From positions 1 to 48,956 of the forward strand of contig DIWM01000026.1 of assembly GCA_002428485.1 (NCBI GenBank): a DNA stretch of 48,956 bases. Reading direction: 5' to 3'. Numbering within the stretch: the first letter of the stretch is position 1; each line of letters opens with the position of its first letter. A model generated the notes under the pieces. The model was not told where the DNA came from. It worked only from the letters and a program-made list of their open reading frames with translations, and did not search any database. Source of the DNA: Deltaproteobacteria bacterium UBA6106. GTDB lineage: Bacteria; Desulfobacterota; Syntrophorhabdia; Syntrophorhabdales; Syntrophorhabdaceae. Of this stretch, positions 16,207-24,418 are shown one piece after another. Made by a program: the position numbers and the translations under genes.

Positions 16207-16236
16207 TTGCATTCAATATTCTTTTTTCGTTACAAT
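16207..16236 (+). promoter_or_regulatory. Probable promoter of the GT9 gene
   Basis: TTGCAT (16207-16212), 18-nt spacer, TACAAT (16231-16236). The predicted start is near 16243, leaving a leader of about 20 nt with no clear Shine-Dalgarno before the TTG start at 16263. Confidence 0.5.
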
Positions 16237-16262
16237 GTCACGGAAACTTACGGTGCGCTCAA

Positions 16263-17114
16263 TTGGCTGAGAATGAGATACTCCTCTTACATCTTGGTGG
16301 GCTCGGTGATGTCTGCCTCTCCGAATCTGTATTTTTATCGCTGCGCGATCATTTCGGAGACAACATTGTCGCCGTCGGTACAAAACGGTTCTTTCGCCTG
16401 TTCCCGGAATATTTCCTCAGGATACATGGCGTAGAATCCCGGCACTGGCTCTATCTTTTTTCGAAAGAACCGACAGACATACGGTGGAAACGGGTCATTT
16501 TTATCGGTAAAGACAGGGAAGGTGAACTGAGGAGGCGCTGGCAGAATATATCGCTCGCTTCGATGGTCTTTATAGATATGTACCCGGATGACATATCGCA
16601 TGGCGCAGGGCGCAGGACGCAGAGCGATAAAGAAAAACAGGTGATCCATGTTGAGGGGTATCAGCTTGCGCAGCTTGCACAATTCGGCATAAAGGCTATC
16701 AAAAAAGAGATACCATGGCAAAAATCACCACGGGTTATCCTGTACCCGGAAAAGGGCTTTGAAAAGAAAAAGTGGAAACCAGAAAATTTTGTAACTCTCT
16801 GCAAATCGCTGCGTTCAAAGGGCGTCCGGGCACAGGTAATGGTACCTGCCGGCCTGAAGTTAGATGCGCCGGGTACAATATCCATTGACGATCTCAATAA
16901 CGTCAGGGACTTTTTTGATGAAGGCGGCATCTTTGTTTCCAACGACTCCGGCATGGCGCACCTTGCGGGGTCCTCCGGCCTGTTTACCCTTACCATATTC
17001 ACCGATTATGACCCCCGCGTCTGGCACCCGAGGGGCACCAACATATCGCTTAAGCGCGGCAAGGATCTGTTCAACTGCGACACCATAGAGAAGATCATCC
17101 TGAACAACCTCTGA
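16263..17114 (+). CDS. GT9-family glycosyltransferase (heptosyltransferase-like)
   Basis: ADP-heptose-type GT-B glycosyltransferase of 283 residues, shorter than usual (about 330-350). The N-terminus has the family motif LLLHLGGLGDVCLSE (acceptor domain) and the C-terminus has FVSNDSGMAHLAGSSGL, the donor-site motif. It probably adds a sugar to the LPS core or another surface glycan, but it lies away from the main heptose cluster at 25710-30802. Start is TTG at 16263 without a clear SD. Bases 16603-16624 are a word-like run (ggcgcagggcgcaggacgcag) that reads in frame as HGAGRRTQS and may be a repeat inserted in the coding sequence. Confidence 0.78.
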   Translation: MAENEILLLHLGGLGDVCLSESVFLSLRDHFGDNIVAVGTKRFFRLFPEYFLRIHGVESRHWLYLFSKEPTDIRWKRVIFIGKDREGELRRRWQNISLASMVFIDMYPDDISHGAGRRTQSDKEKQVIHVEGYQLAQLAQFGIKAIKKEIPWQKSPRVILYPEKGFEKKKWKPENFVTLCKSLRSKGVRAQVMVPAGLKLDAPGTISIDDLNNVRDFFDEGGIFVSNDSGMAHLAGSSGLFTLTIFTDYDPRVWHPRGTNISLKRGKDLFNCDTIEKIILNNL

Positions 17115-17133
17115 CAGCGATCAGCACAAATAA

Positions 17134-17235
17134 ACCCGTGAGGCGTAATTCGTGAGGCGTCAGGAATATTTTGACTCCACGCTCTTAGCTCTCTGCTCTC
17201 TCCCCCTCACGAATTACGATTCACGAATTACGGGT
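17134..17235. repeat. Long imperfect inverted repeat between genes
   Basis: Left arm acccgtgaggcgtaattcgt... (from 17134) is mirrored by a right arm ending in gaattacgggt (17235); within each arm the words gtaattcgtgagg and cacgaattacg repeat. The loop holds gctcttagctctctgctctc. Related text occurs at 18613-18779 and 48826-48910. Confidence 0.65.
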
Positions 17236-17294
17236 GTTCCGCTTTCTGCTCCTCTCACCTCTCACCTTTCACGGTATCTGTTTGACTTTAAGGA

Positions 17295-17323
17295 TTGTCA
17301 TCACAAATCCTTAATGCTACAAT
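17295..17323 (+). promoter_or_regulatory. Promoter placing the transcript start on the ATG at 17330
   Basis: TTGTCA (17295-17300), 17-nt spacer, TACAAT (17318-17323). The last base of the -10 is at -7, which puts +1 on the A of ATG 17330, so the mRNA is predicted leaderless. An inverted repeat, aaggatt (17290-17296) and aatcctt (17306-17312), overlaps the -35 and could be an operator. Confidence 0.65.
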
Positions 17324-17329
17324 GATCAC

Positions 17330-18598
17330 ATGACTTTTATAACAGACGTCTATTTAAGCGAAATACTGAAAAAGGACGTCATCAATCAGTACGGCAGAAA
17401 GGTAGGCAGCCTTTGGGACCTCGTTATTGTGCCGGGAATTAAGCTCCCGAGCGTTACAAAGCTTGTTATCAAAGATAAAAACCGGTTTTTTGAGCTCCCA
17501 ATTGAACACCTTAACCTTTTTAACAGGTTTGTCATCACGGCACACACCACGGAAGAAAAACATCGTCCTTACATCTATAACGAGAGCGACATACTGGTGA
17601 AAAAAGACATCCTTGACAAGCAGATACTCGATGTTAACGGGGCAAAGGTTGTCAGGGTCAACGACCTGAAGCTCGGCGATGTGGACGGAAACATCTGCGT
17701 CCTTGGCATAGACGTGGGATTAAACGGCATCCTCAGAAGGGTAGATGGCGGCCGGCTGCTCCAGAATGCCATGATGTTTCTCAATAAACCCATCAAGGAG
17801 AATATCATCAACTGGAATTTTCTGCAGACCATCGACCCCGATCTGCGTAACCTGACGTTAAATGTGGCGAGAAGACAGTTAAGCAAGCTCCATCCTTCAG
17901 ACCTTGCGCAGATCCTGACCGAGATCCCCCCGGAACAGGGAACAGAGATCCTTTCGTCGGTCGACGAAGAGCTGGCCGGGGAAGCACTCCACGAGGTTTC
18001 TGCCGAGGTACGGGAAAAACTCTTAAATGAGATGGACAAGGAGACGATCTCCGATATCCTCGAAGAGATGCCCCCCGATGAGGCAGCCGACATACTGGGA
18101 GATATGCCCGAAGAGACCTCGGAAGAACTCCTCTCCCTCATGGAAAAAGAGGAAGCGGAAGAAGTTAAGGACCTGCTGAGCTATGAAGATGATACGGCGG
18201 GAGGTCTCATGACCAGTGAGTTTCTGGACTTTCTGCCCGATACGACGGTGGACGAAACGCTTGCGAACATGAGGCTCCTGGTACCTGATGTAGAGTTCAT
18301 CTACTATATATATGTCGTCGACGCGGATGACCATCTTCTTGGCGTCGTCTCTCTGAGAAGGCTTTTAACAAGTCCCCTGGATGCAAGGCTCGGCGACCTG
18401 ATGACCCATAATGTAAAATACGTACACCATGATGCGAACAGAAAGGAAGTGGCGGAGCTTATTTCAAAATATGATTTTATCGCAATCCCGGTGCTCGACG
18501 AGCACGATGCCATTAACGGCGTCATCACCGTCGACGATATCATCGACCTCTTCGTCCCGAACCCGACGCGAAGAAGAAGAGGACTAAGAAGAAAATAA
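17330..18598 (+). CDS. PRC-barrel / MgtE_N / CBS-pair protein without membrane domain
   Basis: A 422-residue soluble protein: two PRC-barrel-like domains (about 8-70 and 90-150), an MgtE intracellular N domain (about 185-287, with repeated LHPSDLAQIL, EMPPDEAADILGDMP), and two CBS domains (about 290-345 and 355-410). In true MgtE this N-CBS part senses Mg2+ and gates the channel, but here no transmembrane segments follow; it ends in an Arg-rich tail (TRRRRGLRRK). It may be a metal- or nucleotide-sensing regulator of a separate transporter. No transporter gene is adjacent. An in-frame TAA just upstream (17312-17314) fixes ATG 17330 as the start; there is no Shine-Dalgarno. Confidence 0.85.
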   Translation: MTFITDVYLSEILKKDVINQYGRKVGSLWDLVIVPGIKLPSVTKLVIKDKNRFFELPIEHLNLFNRFVITAHTTEEKHRPYIYNESDILVKKDILDKQILDVNGAKVVRVNDLKLGDVDGNICVLGIDVGLNGILRRVDGGRLLQNAMMFLNKPIKENIINWNFLQTIDPDLRNLTLNVARRQLSKLHPSDLAQILTEIPPEQGTEILSSVDEELAGEALHEVSAEVREKLLNEMDKETISDILEEMPPDEAADILGDMPEETSEELLSLMEKEEAEEVKDLLSYEDDTAGGLMTSEFLDFLPDTTVDETLANMRLLVPDVEFIYYIYVVDADDHLLGVVSLRRLLTSPLDARLGDLMTHNVKYVHHDANRKEVAELISKYDFIAIPVLDEHDAINGVITVDDIIDLFVPNPTRRRRGLRRK

Positions 18599-18612
18599 CC
18601 AAACACGAAAGA

Positions 18613-18779
18613 ACCCGTAAGTCGTAAGGGGAAAAGAGCAGAAAGCAGAATACCCAGGTTAGTACTGCCTTTTGCATTTGGCTTCTACGCCGAACGGTCT
18701 TTTTTAAATCACGATATACGGTATACGAACTACGATATACGAATTGCTTGTTGCAGTAGTCCCCTCACGCCTTACGGCC
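18613..18779. repeat. Word-like repeat region between convergent genes
   Basis: Starts with acccgtaagtcgtaagggg and ends with cccctcacgccttacggcc, an imperfect inverted pair. Inside are two direct copies of cgatatacg (18712-18720, 18733-18741) and gagcagaaagcag. It separates the MgtE_N gene from the TRAP operon and has the same vocabulary as 17134-17235. No gene was seen. Confidence 0.6.
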
Positions 18780-18801
18780 TTTATTCGTATTTGTTGTACA
18801 A

Positions 18802-20085
18802 TTATTTCAGTCCGAACAGCGCCGGCAGGAACGTGGAAAGCGATGGGAAAAGCATCGTAATGAGAAGCGCCACAAGCATGATCCCGATGAATGGCGCAAT
18901 CGACCGCGAGATCCTTTCCAGGGAGATATTGGCAATATTGGCGATAACATAAAGGTTGACGGCCACCGGCGGGGTTATCTGCCCGATGGCGAGGTTCATC
19001 GTCATCACCACCCCGAACCATACGGGGTCCCACTGGAAATGCTTCATGATAGGGAGCAGGATGGGGAGAAAGATATAGTATATCGATATTGCGTCCATGA
19101 GCATGCCGGCGATAAAGAGCACCACATTAATAAGGATGAGGATCAAAAGCGGGTCTGATGACAGCGACAGGAGGTATGAGGAGGTCTTATCCATGACGCC
19201 GAGCGTTGACCCCGTCCAGGAAAAAAGCCCTGCGAAGGCAACAATGAACATGATGACCGCCGACGAGAGGGTTGCATCTCTGAAGATCCCGTAGAGCATA
19301 CGGAAATTGAGGCTCCTGTAAACAACAAATCCAAGGAAGAGCCCATAAAAGACAGCCACAACCGCCGCCTCTGTTGCGGTGAAGATCCCGCCATAGATGC
19401 CGCCCAGGATCACTCCCGGCGCGGCAAGCCCCCAGATCGCGCCCCTGAATGCCTCCCAGATTTCCCGCCCTGTCCCCCACCGTTCTCCGTGCCACCCCCG
19501 CCTCTTCGCTATAAAGACCGAAGGGATGATAAGAAGGAGGGCCGCGATCACCCCGGGAATGACGCCCGCGGCAAAGAGCGCCGGGACAGAAGTGCTGGCT
19601 ATGACGCCGTAGATGATGAGGGCAATGCTCGGGGGGATAACGATCGCCAGGGAGCCGGAACCCGCTATCAACGCCGATGTATACCCCTTGTCATATCCCA
19701 TCGCAACCATGGCGGGGAACAGGATCGTTCCCAGGGCAGCCGTGTCGGCAGGCCCCGACCCTGAGATGCCTGCAAAGATGACGCCGACGATGATGGCCAC
19801 AATCGCGAGCCCGCCGGGCACCGGTCCCACCAAGAGGCTGATAAACCGTATCAGCCGTTTGGAGATCCCGCAGCGGTCAAGGATGAGGCCGGCAAGGATA
19901 AAAAAAGGCAAGGCAAGGAGCTGGAACTTTGCTATGTTGGCATAAAAATTAGGGGATAGCACCTGAATGCCAAGGTTATATTTCCATATCAATGCTACGG
20001 CGGTGAAGCCAAGTGATGTCGCAACGGGAACGCCGAGAAGGAGGAGGACAAGAAAAAGGGCAAAGAAGAGGATGACCGGCTCCAT
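18802..20085 (-). CDS. dctM: TRAP transporter large permease DctM
   Basis: Large membrane subunit of a TRAP importer, which drives uptake of organic acids with a sodium or proton gradient. The 427-residue protein is almost wholly hydrophobic with about 12 segments, starting EPVILFFALFLVLLLLGVPV, and contains the family motifs GSGPADTAALGTI and PPSIALIIYGV. Length is typical. The start overlaps the end of dctQ by one base, so the pair is translationally coupled. It is the last gene of the dctP-Q-M run. The substrate is unknown; in anaerobes such systems often take up dicarboxylates, keto acids or aromatic acids. Confidence 0.94.
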   Translation of the reverse strand: MEPVILFFALFLVLLLLGVPVATSLGFTAVALIWKYNLGIQVLSPNFYANIAKFQLLALPFFILAGLILDRCGISKRLIRFISLLVGPVPGGLAIVAIIVGVIFAGISGSGPADTAALGTILFPAMVAMGYDKGYTSALIAGSGSLAIVIPPSIALIIYGVIASTSVPALFAAGVIPGVIAALLLIIPSVFIAKRRGWHGERWGTGREIWEAFRGAIWGLAAPGVILGGIYGGIFTATEAAVVAVFYGLFLGFVVYRSLNFRMLYGIFRDATLSSAVIMFIVAFAGLFSWTGSTLGVMDKTSSYLLSLSSDPLLILILINVVLFIAGMLMDAISIYYIFLPILLPIMKHFQWDPVWFGVVMTMNLAIGQITPPVAVNLYVIANIANISLERISRSIAPFIGIMLVALLITMLFPSLSTFLPALFGLK

Positions 20086-20555
20086 CAGTCTTTTCCCTCC
20101 TTCAGTTCCTTGCAGGCTGCTTCGATTATGCGAATGACAATAAGGGTCCCGCCGGAAGGGATGGCAAGGGTATACAACCAGTGAGGGATGTTGAGGGCCT
20201 CCGTCATCGTATCAAGGGCGATCTCGATCCTGATCTGCGTAATGCCGAACCAGATGAGTATGGAAACGGTAAATATTGTCAGGATCGATGCAAAAGGAAA
20301 GAGAATATTTTTTCCGAGATTGGGAAAACGGATGGCGAGAAGATCAAAACCGAGGTGGATCTTTCTCCTGAACCCTGCTGCTGCGCCAAGCATGGTGAGC
20401 CATACGAGGCACGCGACCTCGACCTCTTCCGTAAACGCAAAGGAGTACTGTATGAAGTACCGCGTGATGACATTGATAAAAGCAAGAAGGGACATAATAA
20501 CGAGGAGGACAACACATGTTGCCTCCTCGAAATGTTCATATATCTTTTTCAGCAT
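20085..20555 (-). CDS. dctQ: TRAP transporter small permease DctQ
   Basis: Small membrane subunit (156 residues, four hydrophobic helices at about 14-34, 48-66, 87-107 and 130-148) that pairs with DctM. The segment YFIQYSFAFTEEVEVACLVWLTMLG is characteristic in its FTEE..... pattern of the DctQ family. It lies six bases after dctP and overlaps dctM by one base. Start ATG 20555 is preceded by the end of dctP. Confidence 0.9.
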   Translation of the reverse strand: MLKKIYEHFEEATCVVLLVIMSLLAFINVITRYFIQYSFAFTEEVEVACLVWLTMLGAAAGFRRKIHLGFDLLAIRFPNLGKNILFPFASILTIFTVSILIWFGITQIRIEIALDTMTEALNIPHWLYTLAIPSGGTLIVIRIIEAACKELKEGKD

Positions 20556-20561
20556 CGGCTC

Positions 20562-21629
20562 TTATTTTTTTGGAGCCTTTGCCTTTGGCGCCGGTTTCGC
20601 CGCCCCCTTCGTTGCCTTCAGGATATCTTTCTCTGCCATTACAACAAGCTCTGTTCCTATTTCCTTCGCCCATTTGTCGTGAACCGGCTTCGTCTTATCT
20701 TTGAATACCTTAACCTGCCGGGGGGTAAGTACGGTGACATCCATACCGTTTTTCCTGAGTGCTTCAAGGGTCTCCATGCTGCCTTCCAGCCCCTCGCGGG
20801 CGCCCTTCTTCTGCCATTTCACGGTCTCATCGGCAGCCTTTTGAATCGCCTCTTTATCCTTCGCGGGAAATCCGTCCCACACATCCTTGCTTACGCCCAG
20901 GATCAGCGGGTCGATGGCGTAATGCCAGATCGTTGCATATTTATGAACCTGCCAGAGCTTATTGGGGATGATGACGGAAACAACGGGATTTTCCTGACCG
21001 TCAACAGTTCCCTGCTGGAATGCGGAGAGCGCCTCGCCCCAGTTCATGGAGACAGGGTTCGCTCCCATGGCCTTAAAGGTATCGATGAAGATGGGGGAGC
21101 CCACGACCCGTACCTTCAGGCCATCCATATCCTCCGGTTTTTTCACGGCCCTTTTGCTGTTTGTCAGTTCCCTGTAGCCGTTTTCCGCCCAGCCAAGTCC
21201 TACAACGCCTTTCTCCTCGATGATCTTGAAGAGGCGTTTTCCAACCTCTCCGCTCTCTACGGCATCAAGGGCTTTATAATCAGGGAAAAAGAACGGCATG
21301 GAGAAGATATTGAGCTCCTTTACGGTTGTCGACCAGTTTATCGTTGACCCGAGGGCGAAATCAATGACACCCTGTTTCATGAGGAGGAATTCGTTCGTCT
21401 GCTTTCCTGCGAAAAGCTGCCCGCTGTAGTATGGCTTGATATTGATCCGGCCGTCGGTATATTTTTTGACGGCCTCGGCGAACCTCGCGGCACCTTCGCC
21501 CCATGGCCCTGCAGGACCAACGACGATGCTCATCTTGTACTCAGGCTTATATGTTTGCGCCGACCCGGCCGTTGCGAAAAAAAGAACCATGACAAAAACA
21601 ATAAAAACACTTACAGACCTCTTCAACAT
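20562..21629 (-). CDS. dctP: TRAP substrate-binding protein DctP
   Basis: Periplasmic solute receptor of the adjacent TRAP transporter (355 residues). It has a signal peptide (about 1-24, ending GSAQ) and the DctP core with GWAENGYRELTNSKR, the carboxylate-binding region GLKVRVVGSPIFIDTF and NPVSMNWGEALSAFQQGTVDGQENP. The C-terminus carries an odd Lys/Ala/Pro tail (KGAAKPAPKAKAPKK). It is a paralogue of the orphan DctP at 47809, sharing ELTNSKR/DMTNSKR and PIFIDTFK. A good GGAGGTG lies before ATG 21629. The M48 protease gene ends 41 nt upstream, so it may be in the same transcript. Confidence 0.93.
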   Translation of the reverse strand: MLKRSVSVFIVFVMVLFFATAGSAQTYKPEYKMSIVVGPAGPWGEGAARFAEAVKKYTDGRINIKPYYSGQLFAGKQTNEFLLMKQGVIDFALGSTINWSTTVKELNIFSMPFFFPDYKALDAVESGEVGKRLFKIIEEKGVVGLGWAENGYRELTNSKRAVKKPEDMDGLKVRVVGSPIFIDTFKAMGANPVSMNWGEALSAFQQGTVDGQENPVVSVIIPNKLWQVHKYATIWHYAIDPLILGVSKDVWDGFPAKDKEAIQKAADETVKWQKKGAREGLEGSMETLEALRKNGMDVTVLTPRQVKVFKDKTKPVHDKWAKEIGTELVVMAEKDILKATKGAAKPAPKAKAPKK

Positions 21630-21670
21630 AGGACACCTCCATGTTCGATTATTTTTCCACCAAATGCGAA

Positions 21671-23008
21671 CTACTTCTGCGCATCTTTCTTCGGCTCCAT
21701 GGAATCCATAAGCTTCATAACTTCCCGCGCCTGGTGCGAATTGATCCCGTACTTTGATATGGCCTTCTCAAAGTTGCTCCGCGCAATATCGTATCTGCCC
21801 ATCGCAAGGTGATACCTGCCGAGATATTCAAAACCCTGACCATGATCCCCCATCCTTCCAAGGAGCATGCCGAGCCTGTGCAGTATCTCCGGGTAGGCGC
21901 TGCCGTAAGGAATAAGCGCCTTCAACGTCGCTACGGCCATTTCACGGTTGCCGCTCCCTTCATATGCCTTTGCGAGAAAATACCTGGCGGTAGGGTCTTT
22001 GCTGTCGCGAAGCGTCTTTATTGCCTCATCGTACCGGTGTGCATTGACAAGTATTTCACCAAGAAAAAGGGGCCCGTACGGCGAATTGATATGCGATACA
22101 GCGTCTATTGACTCATCCGCACTGCCTTTCCCGGAGAAGACCAGCGATGCCGCATAGGCGTTCGCCGGGTCGTTCCTGTCCTTCAGATACCGGTTGACCA
22201 GGACCTCATCGATGCCGGGCCCGTGCACCTTGCCAAAAAGCTTTGACCTCACGAGAACATAGGGGAAGAAATCCGTATTTACAGTCACCTTGCTGTCGGG
22301 CCACATATTTTCGAGCGTAATGATTCTCGACTCATGGTAGGGGTGTGTCAGCAAATACTGGGGCAAGAACTTATCGCCGCCTATTGCCCTGAGCTTTTTC
22401 AGGAAGCTTGCGATCCCGAGACCTCCGTATCCGGCCCTGTTGGCTATTGCAGAACCTTCCCTGTCGGCCTCTTCCTCGTCCTCCCTGGAGTACTTCAGCG
22501 ATAACGCCTGAGCAGAGGCGCTCCCTGCCGTTACCACAGCGTTTCCTGCCTGGTCTCCGACAAGCATGCCGGCGACCAGCGTTGCGAGCATACCGATGTT
22601 GATAAATTTCTGTTTTTCCAGTCTCTTCGCGATATGCCTTTTTTTGATATGAGCAAACTCGTGCGCCATGACGCCTGCAAGCTCTTCCTCCCTGTCGCAC
22701 TCTCCTATGAGCCCCGTGGTGATAAAGACGTAACCACCTACCGTCGCAAAGGCATCAACCGTATTCGATTCGATAATGGTCAGCACTACAGGAAAAGGCA
22801 TGCCGGCGATGTCCTCCAACCGGCTTTTTATCTCCTGGGCATAGATTGATATGTAGGGGTCGTTATTAATTGTCGCGGAGCGCGCTACCTCGGCAAATAC
22901 CTCTCTGCCGTACTTTTTCTCCTCGCTTACTGTCAATCCAAATGCCGGGCGAGAGAGAAGCGCGAAGAAAAGAAGGAGCGCTATGAAGAAGAGGTGCTTA
23001 TGATTCAT
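21671..23008 (-). CDS. M48 metalloprotease with TPR repeats (BepA-like)
   Basis: Exported zinc protease of 445 residues: signal peptide (about 1-24), zinc motif HEFAH (116-120), the third ligand in YSREDEEEADREG (about 180) and C-terminal TPR repeats from about 300. This is the BepA/YfgC-type layout; E. coli BepA degrades or rescues misassembled outer-membrane proteins such as LptD. The start overlaps the end of dacA by 4 nt (ATGA), so the protease and the D-Ala-D-Ala carboxypeptidase are coupled. A role in envelope quality control is inferred from the family, not shown here. Confidence 0.88.
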   Translation of the reverse strand: MNHKHLFFIALLLFFALLSRPAFGLTVSEEKKYGREVFAEVARSATINNDPYISIYAQEIKSRLEDIAGMPFPVVLTIIESNTVDAFATVGGYVFITTGLIGECDREEELAGVMAHEFAHIKKRHIAKRLEKQKFINIGMLATLVAGMLVGDQAGNAVVTAGSASAQALSLKYSREDEEEADREGSAIANRAGYGGLGIASFLKKLRAIGGDKFLPQYLLTHPYHESRIITLENMWPDSKVTVNTDFFPYVLVRSKLFGKVHGPGIDEVLVNRYLKDRNDPANAYAASLVFSGKGSADESIDAVSHINSPYGPLFLGEILVNAHRYDEAIKTLRDSKDPTARYFLAKAYEGSGNREMAVATLKALIPYGSAYPEILHRLGMLLGRMGDHGQGFEYLGRYHLAMGRYDIARSNFEKAISKYGINSHQAREVMKLMDSMEPKKDAQK

Positions 23009-23931
23009 GAGCCTGACTTAACAGGTTTTTTCGTTCCCTTTTTGGCCACCTTTTTTTTATATTTCTTTTTAGCTGCGACCTTTTTTGCCTTTTTCGGTTT
23101 GTACGATGAAAGCGATGCGGAAGATGCCCTCGCCGAACGCAGTTCCTTGTCAGAGGGTAGCTGGTCGTAGAGGTTTCTCAGTATCAGTACTGCATCGCCC
23201 CAGAGGTCGCGGCTGTTGAGAAGCGAAAGGATGTAGGTCTTGCCGTCCCTTTCAAAGGCCCCTACGTAACAGTGCTTCGATTTCCTGGTAAACCCTGTCT
23301 TCCCTCCGATCGCCGGCTCGAAACAGAAAAGGAACCTGTTGTGGTTCTTGTACCGGACGCTTTTCCGGCTATCCTGGAAGAAAAAATACTTCTTTGCAAT
23401 AAGTTCCCTGAATATATCGTTCGACAATGCGCGCTTGAAGATCAATGCCAGATCATAGCAGGTTGTGTACTGGCCATCGACATAGAGGCCGGAGGCGTTC
23501 TTAAAATGGGTATTGAAGGCGCCAAGCTCGTTCGCCCGGTCATTCATCATGCGCGCAAAGTCTTCTTCGCTGCCGCCGATATGTTTTGCAAGGGCGTATG
23601 CGGCGTCATTTGCAGACTCGACCATTGCTCCGTTCATTAAATCAATGGCGCTGTATTGTTTACCCGGCATGAGGTGCATCTTCGAAGCGGGAAGCGTGGC
23701 AACCCTTTTATCAGGAATGACCGTCTCTGCCGTGTCAACCGTTTCTATTGCCAATAGCGTTGTCATCACCTTTGTCGTGCTCGCAGGGGCTAATCGCTGA
23801 TGATAATTCCTGCCGGCTATAATGTCAAAGGACTCTTTTTCAACAAGGATGTATGAATTCGCCGTAATAGTTTCGCCGGCAAAAAGCATCGAAGGAAAGA
23901 GAGAAAACAGAATGAGGAGGAGAGATATCAC
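23005..23931 (-). CDS. dacA: D-alanyl-D-alanine carboxypeptidase (PBP5/DacA-like)
   Basis: Penicillin-binding peptidase S11 that removes the terminal D-Ala from murein pentapeptides. The 308-residue protein has a signal peptide (1-19), the STTK box (Ser 51, Lys 54), SAN (106-108) and KTG (211-213). In place of the usual C-terminal beta domain and amphipathic anchor it ends in a Lys-rich tail of about 35 residues (KKAKKVAAKKKYKKKVAKK). The start is GTG 23931; an in-frame TAA lies just upstream and the next ATG would destroy the signal peptide. No Shine-Dalgarno is present, and the promoter predicts a 1-nt leader. Confidence 0.9.
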   Translation of the reverse strand: MISLLLILFSLFPSMLFAGETITANSYILVEKESFDIIAGRNYHQRLAPASTTKVMTTLLAIETVDTAETVIPDKRVATLPASKMHLMPGKQYSAIDLMNGAMVESANDAAYALAKHIGGSEEDFARMMNDRANELGAFNTHFKNASGLYVDGQYTTCYDLALIFKRALSNDIFRELIAKKYFFFQDSRKSVRYKNHNRFLFCFEPAIGGKTGFTRKSKHCYVGAFERDGKTYILSLLNSRDLWGDAVLILRNLYDQLPSDKELRSARASSASLSSYKPKKAKKVAAKKKYKKKVAKKGTKKPVKSGS

Positions 23932-23938
23932 TATCTTT

Positions 23939-23967
23939 TTTATATATTATTTTTCCTGATTTGACAA
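23939..23967 (-). promoter_or_regulatory. dacA promoter, nearly leaderless
   Basis: Read on the minus strand: TTGTCA (23967-23962), 17-nt spacer, TATAAA (23944-23939). Predicted +1 is about 23932, one base before the GTG start. The surrounding spacer is very AT-rich. Confidence 0.65.
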
Positions 23968-24093
23968 GGAATTTTCACATAAAACAGAAATAGTATTATA
24001 AATTCCTCTATATTTTCCGGATAACAAATTGTATTTATTGTAAAATATTTAACCAAACCAGGAGCTATCGACGACAGGCTGCCCTCATAAAGG

Positions 24094-24122
24094 TTGACAT
24101 TTTGTTTTCTTATCATTAATAT
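24094..24122 (+). promoter_or_regulatory. Promoter of the DivIC/FtsB-like gene
   Basis: TTGACA (24094-24099), 17-nt spacer, TAATAT (24117-24122). Predicted +1 is near 24129, so the leader before ATG 24137 is only about 8 nt and has no Shine-Dalgarno. It diverges from the dacA promoter. Confidence 0.65.
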
Positions 24123-24136
24123 AGATACAAGTAATT

Positions 24137-24418
24137 ATGTTTGAAGATGCGGTGGTAAGACGTTACAGTTTTATTGTTCTCCTCGGCGCGTTGCTGTTCC
24201 AACTCGTCTTTGCTGAAGGCGGTTTTTTTGCATTTATTAAGATGAAGGGTTCAATCAATTCAATACGCGTTTCAATTCAGGAGACCAAGAAGGAGAACAT
24301 GGCATTATTACAGGAGTTGGAAAAATTACAGAAGGATGATCAATACCTCGAGGAGATTGCCCGTAAAAAATACGGGCTTGTTCGGGAAGGGGAGAGGGTA
24401 TACAGGATTGAACAATGA
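24137..24418 (+). CDS. FtsB/DivIC-like septum formation initiator
   Basis: A 93-residue bitopic membrane protein: short cytoplasmic N-terminus, one transmembrane helix (about 10-34), a periplasmic coiled coil (about 38-68, INSIRVSIQETKKENMALLQ), and the family end motif EEIARKKYGLVREGERVYRI. FtsB/DivIC join FtsL and FtsQ in the divisome and help recruit and activate septal wall synthesis. The sequence supports the family; the division role is assumed from it. Its stop overlaps the start of a radical SAM gene (ATGA). It is transcribed from a good promoter with an 8-nt leader. Confidence 0.85.
   Translation: MFEDAVVRRYSFIVLLGALLFQLVFAEGGFFAFIKMKGSINSIRVSIQETKKENMALLQELEKLQKDDQYLEEIARKKYGLVREGERVYRIEQ

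Noticed and set aside
18690..18712. Terminator at ccgaacgg followed by T-run
   Set aside because: The stem has only three pairs, too weak for a terminator.
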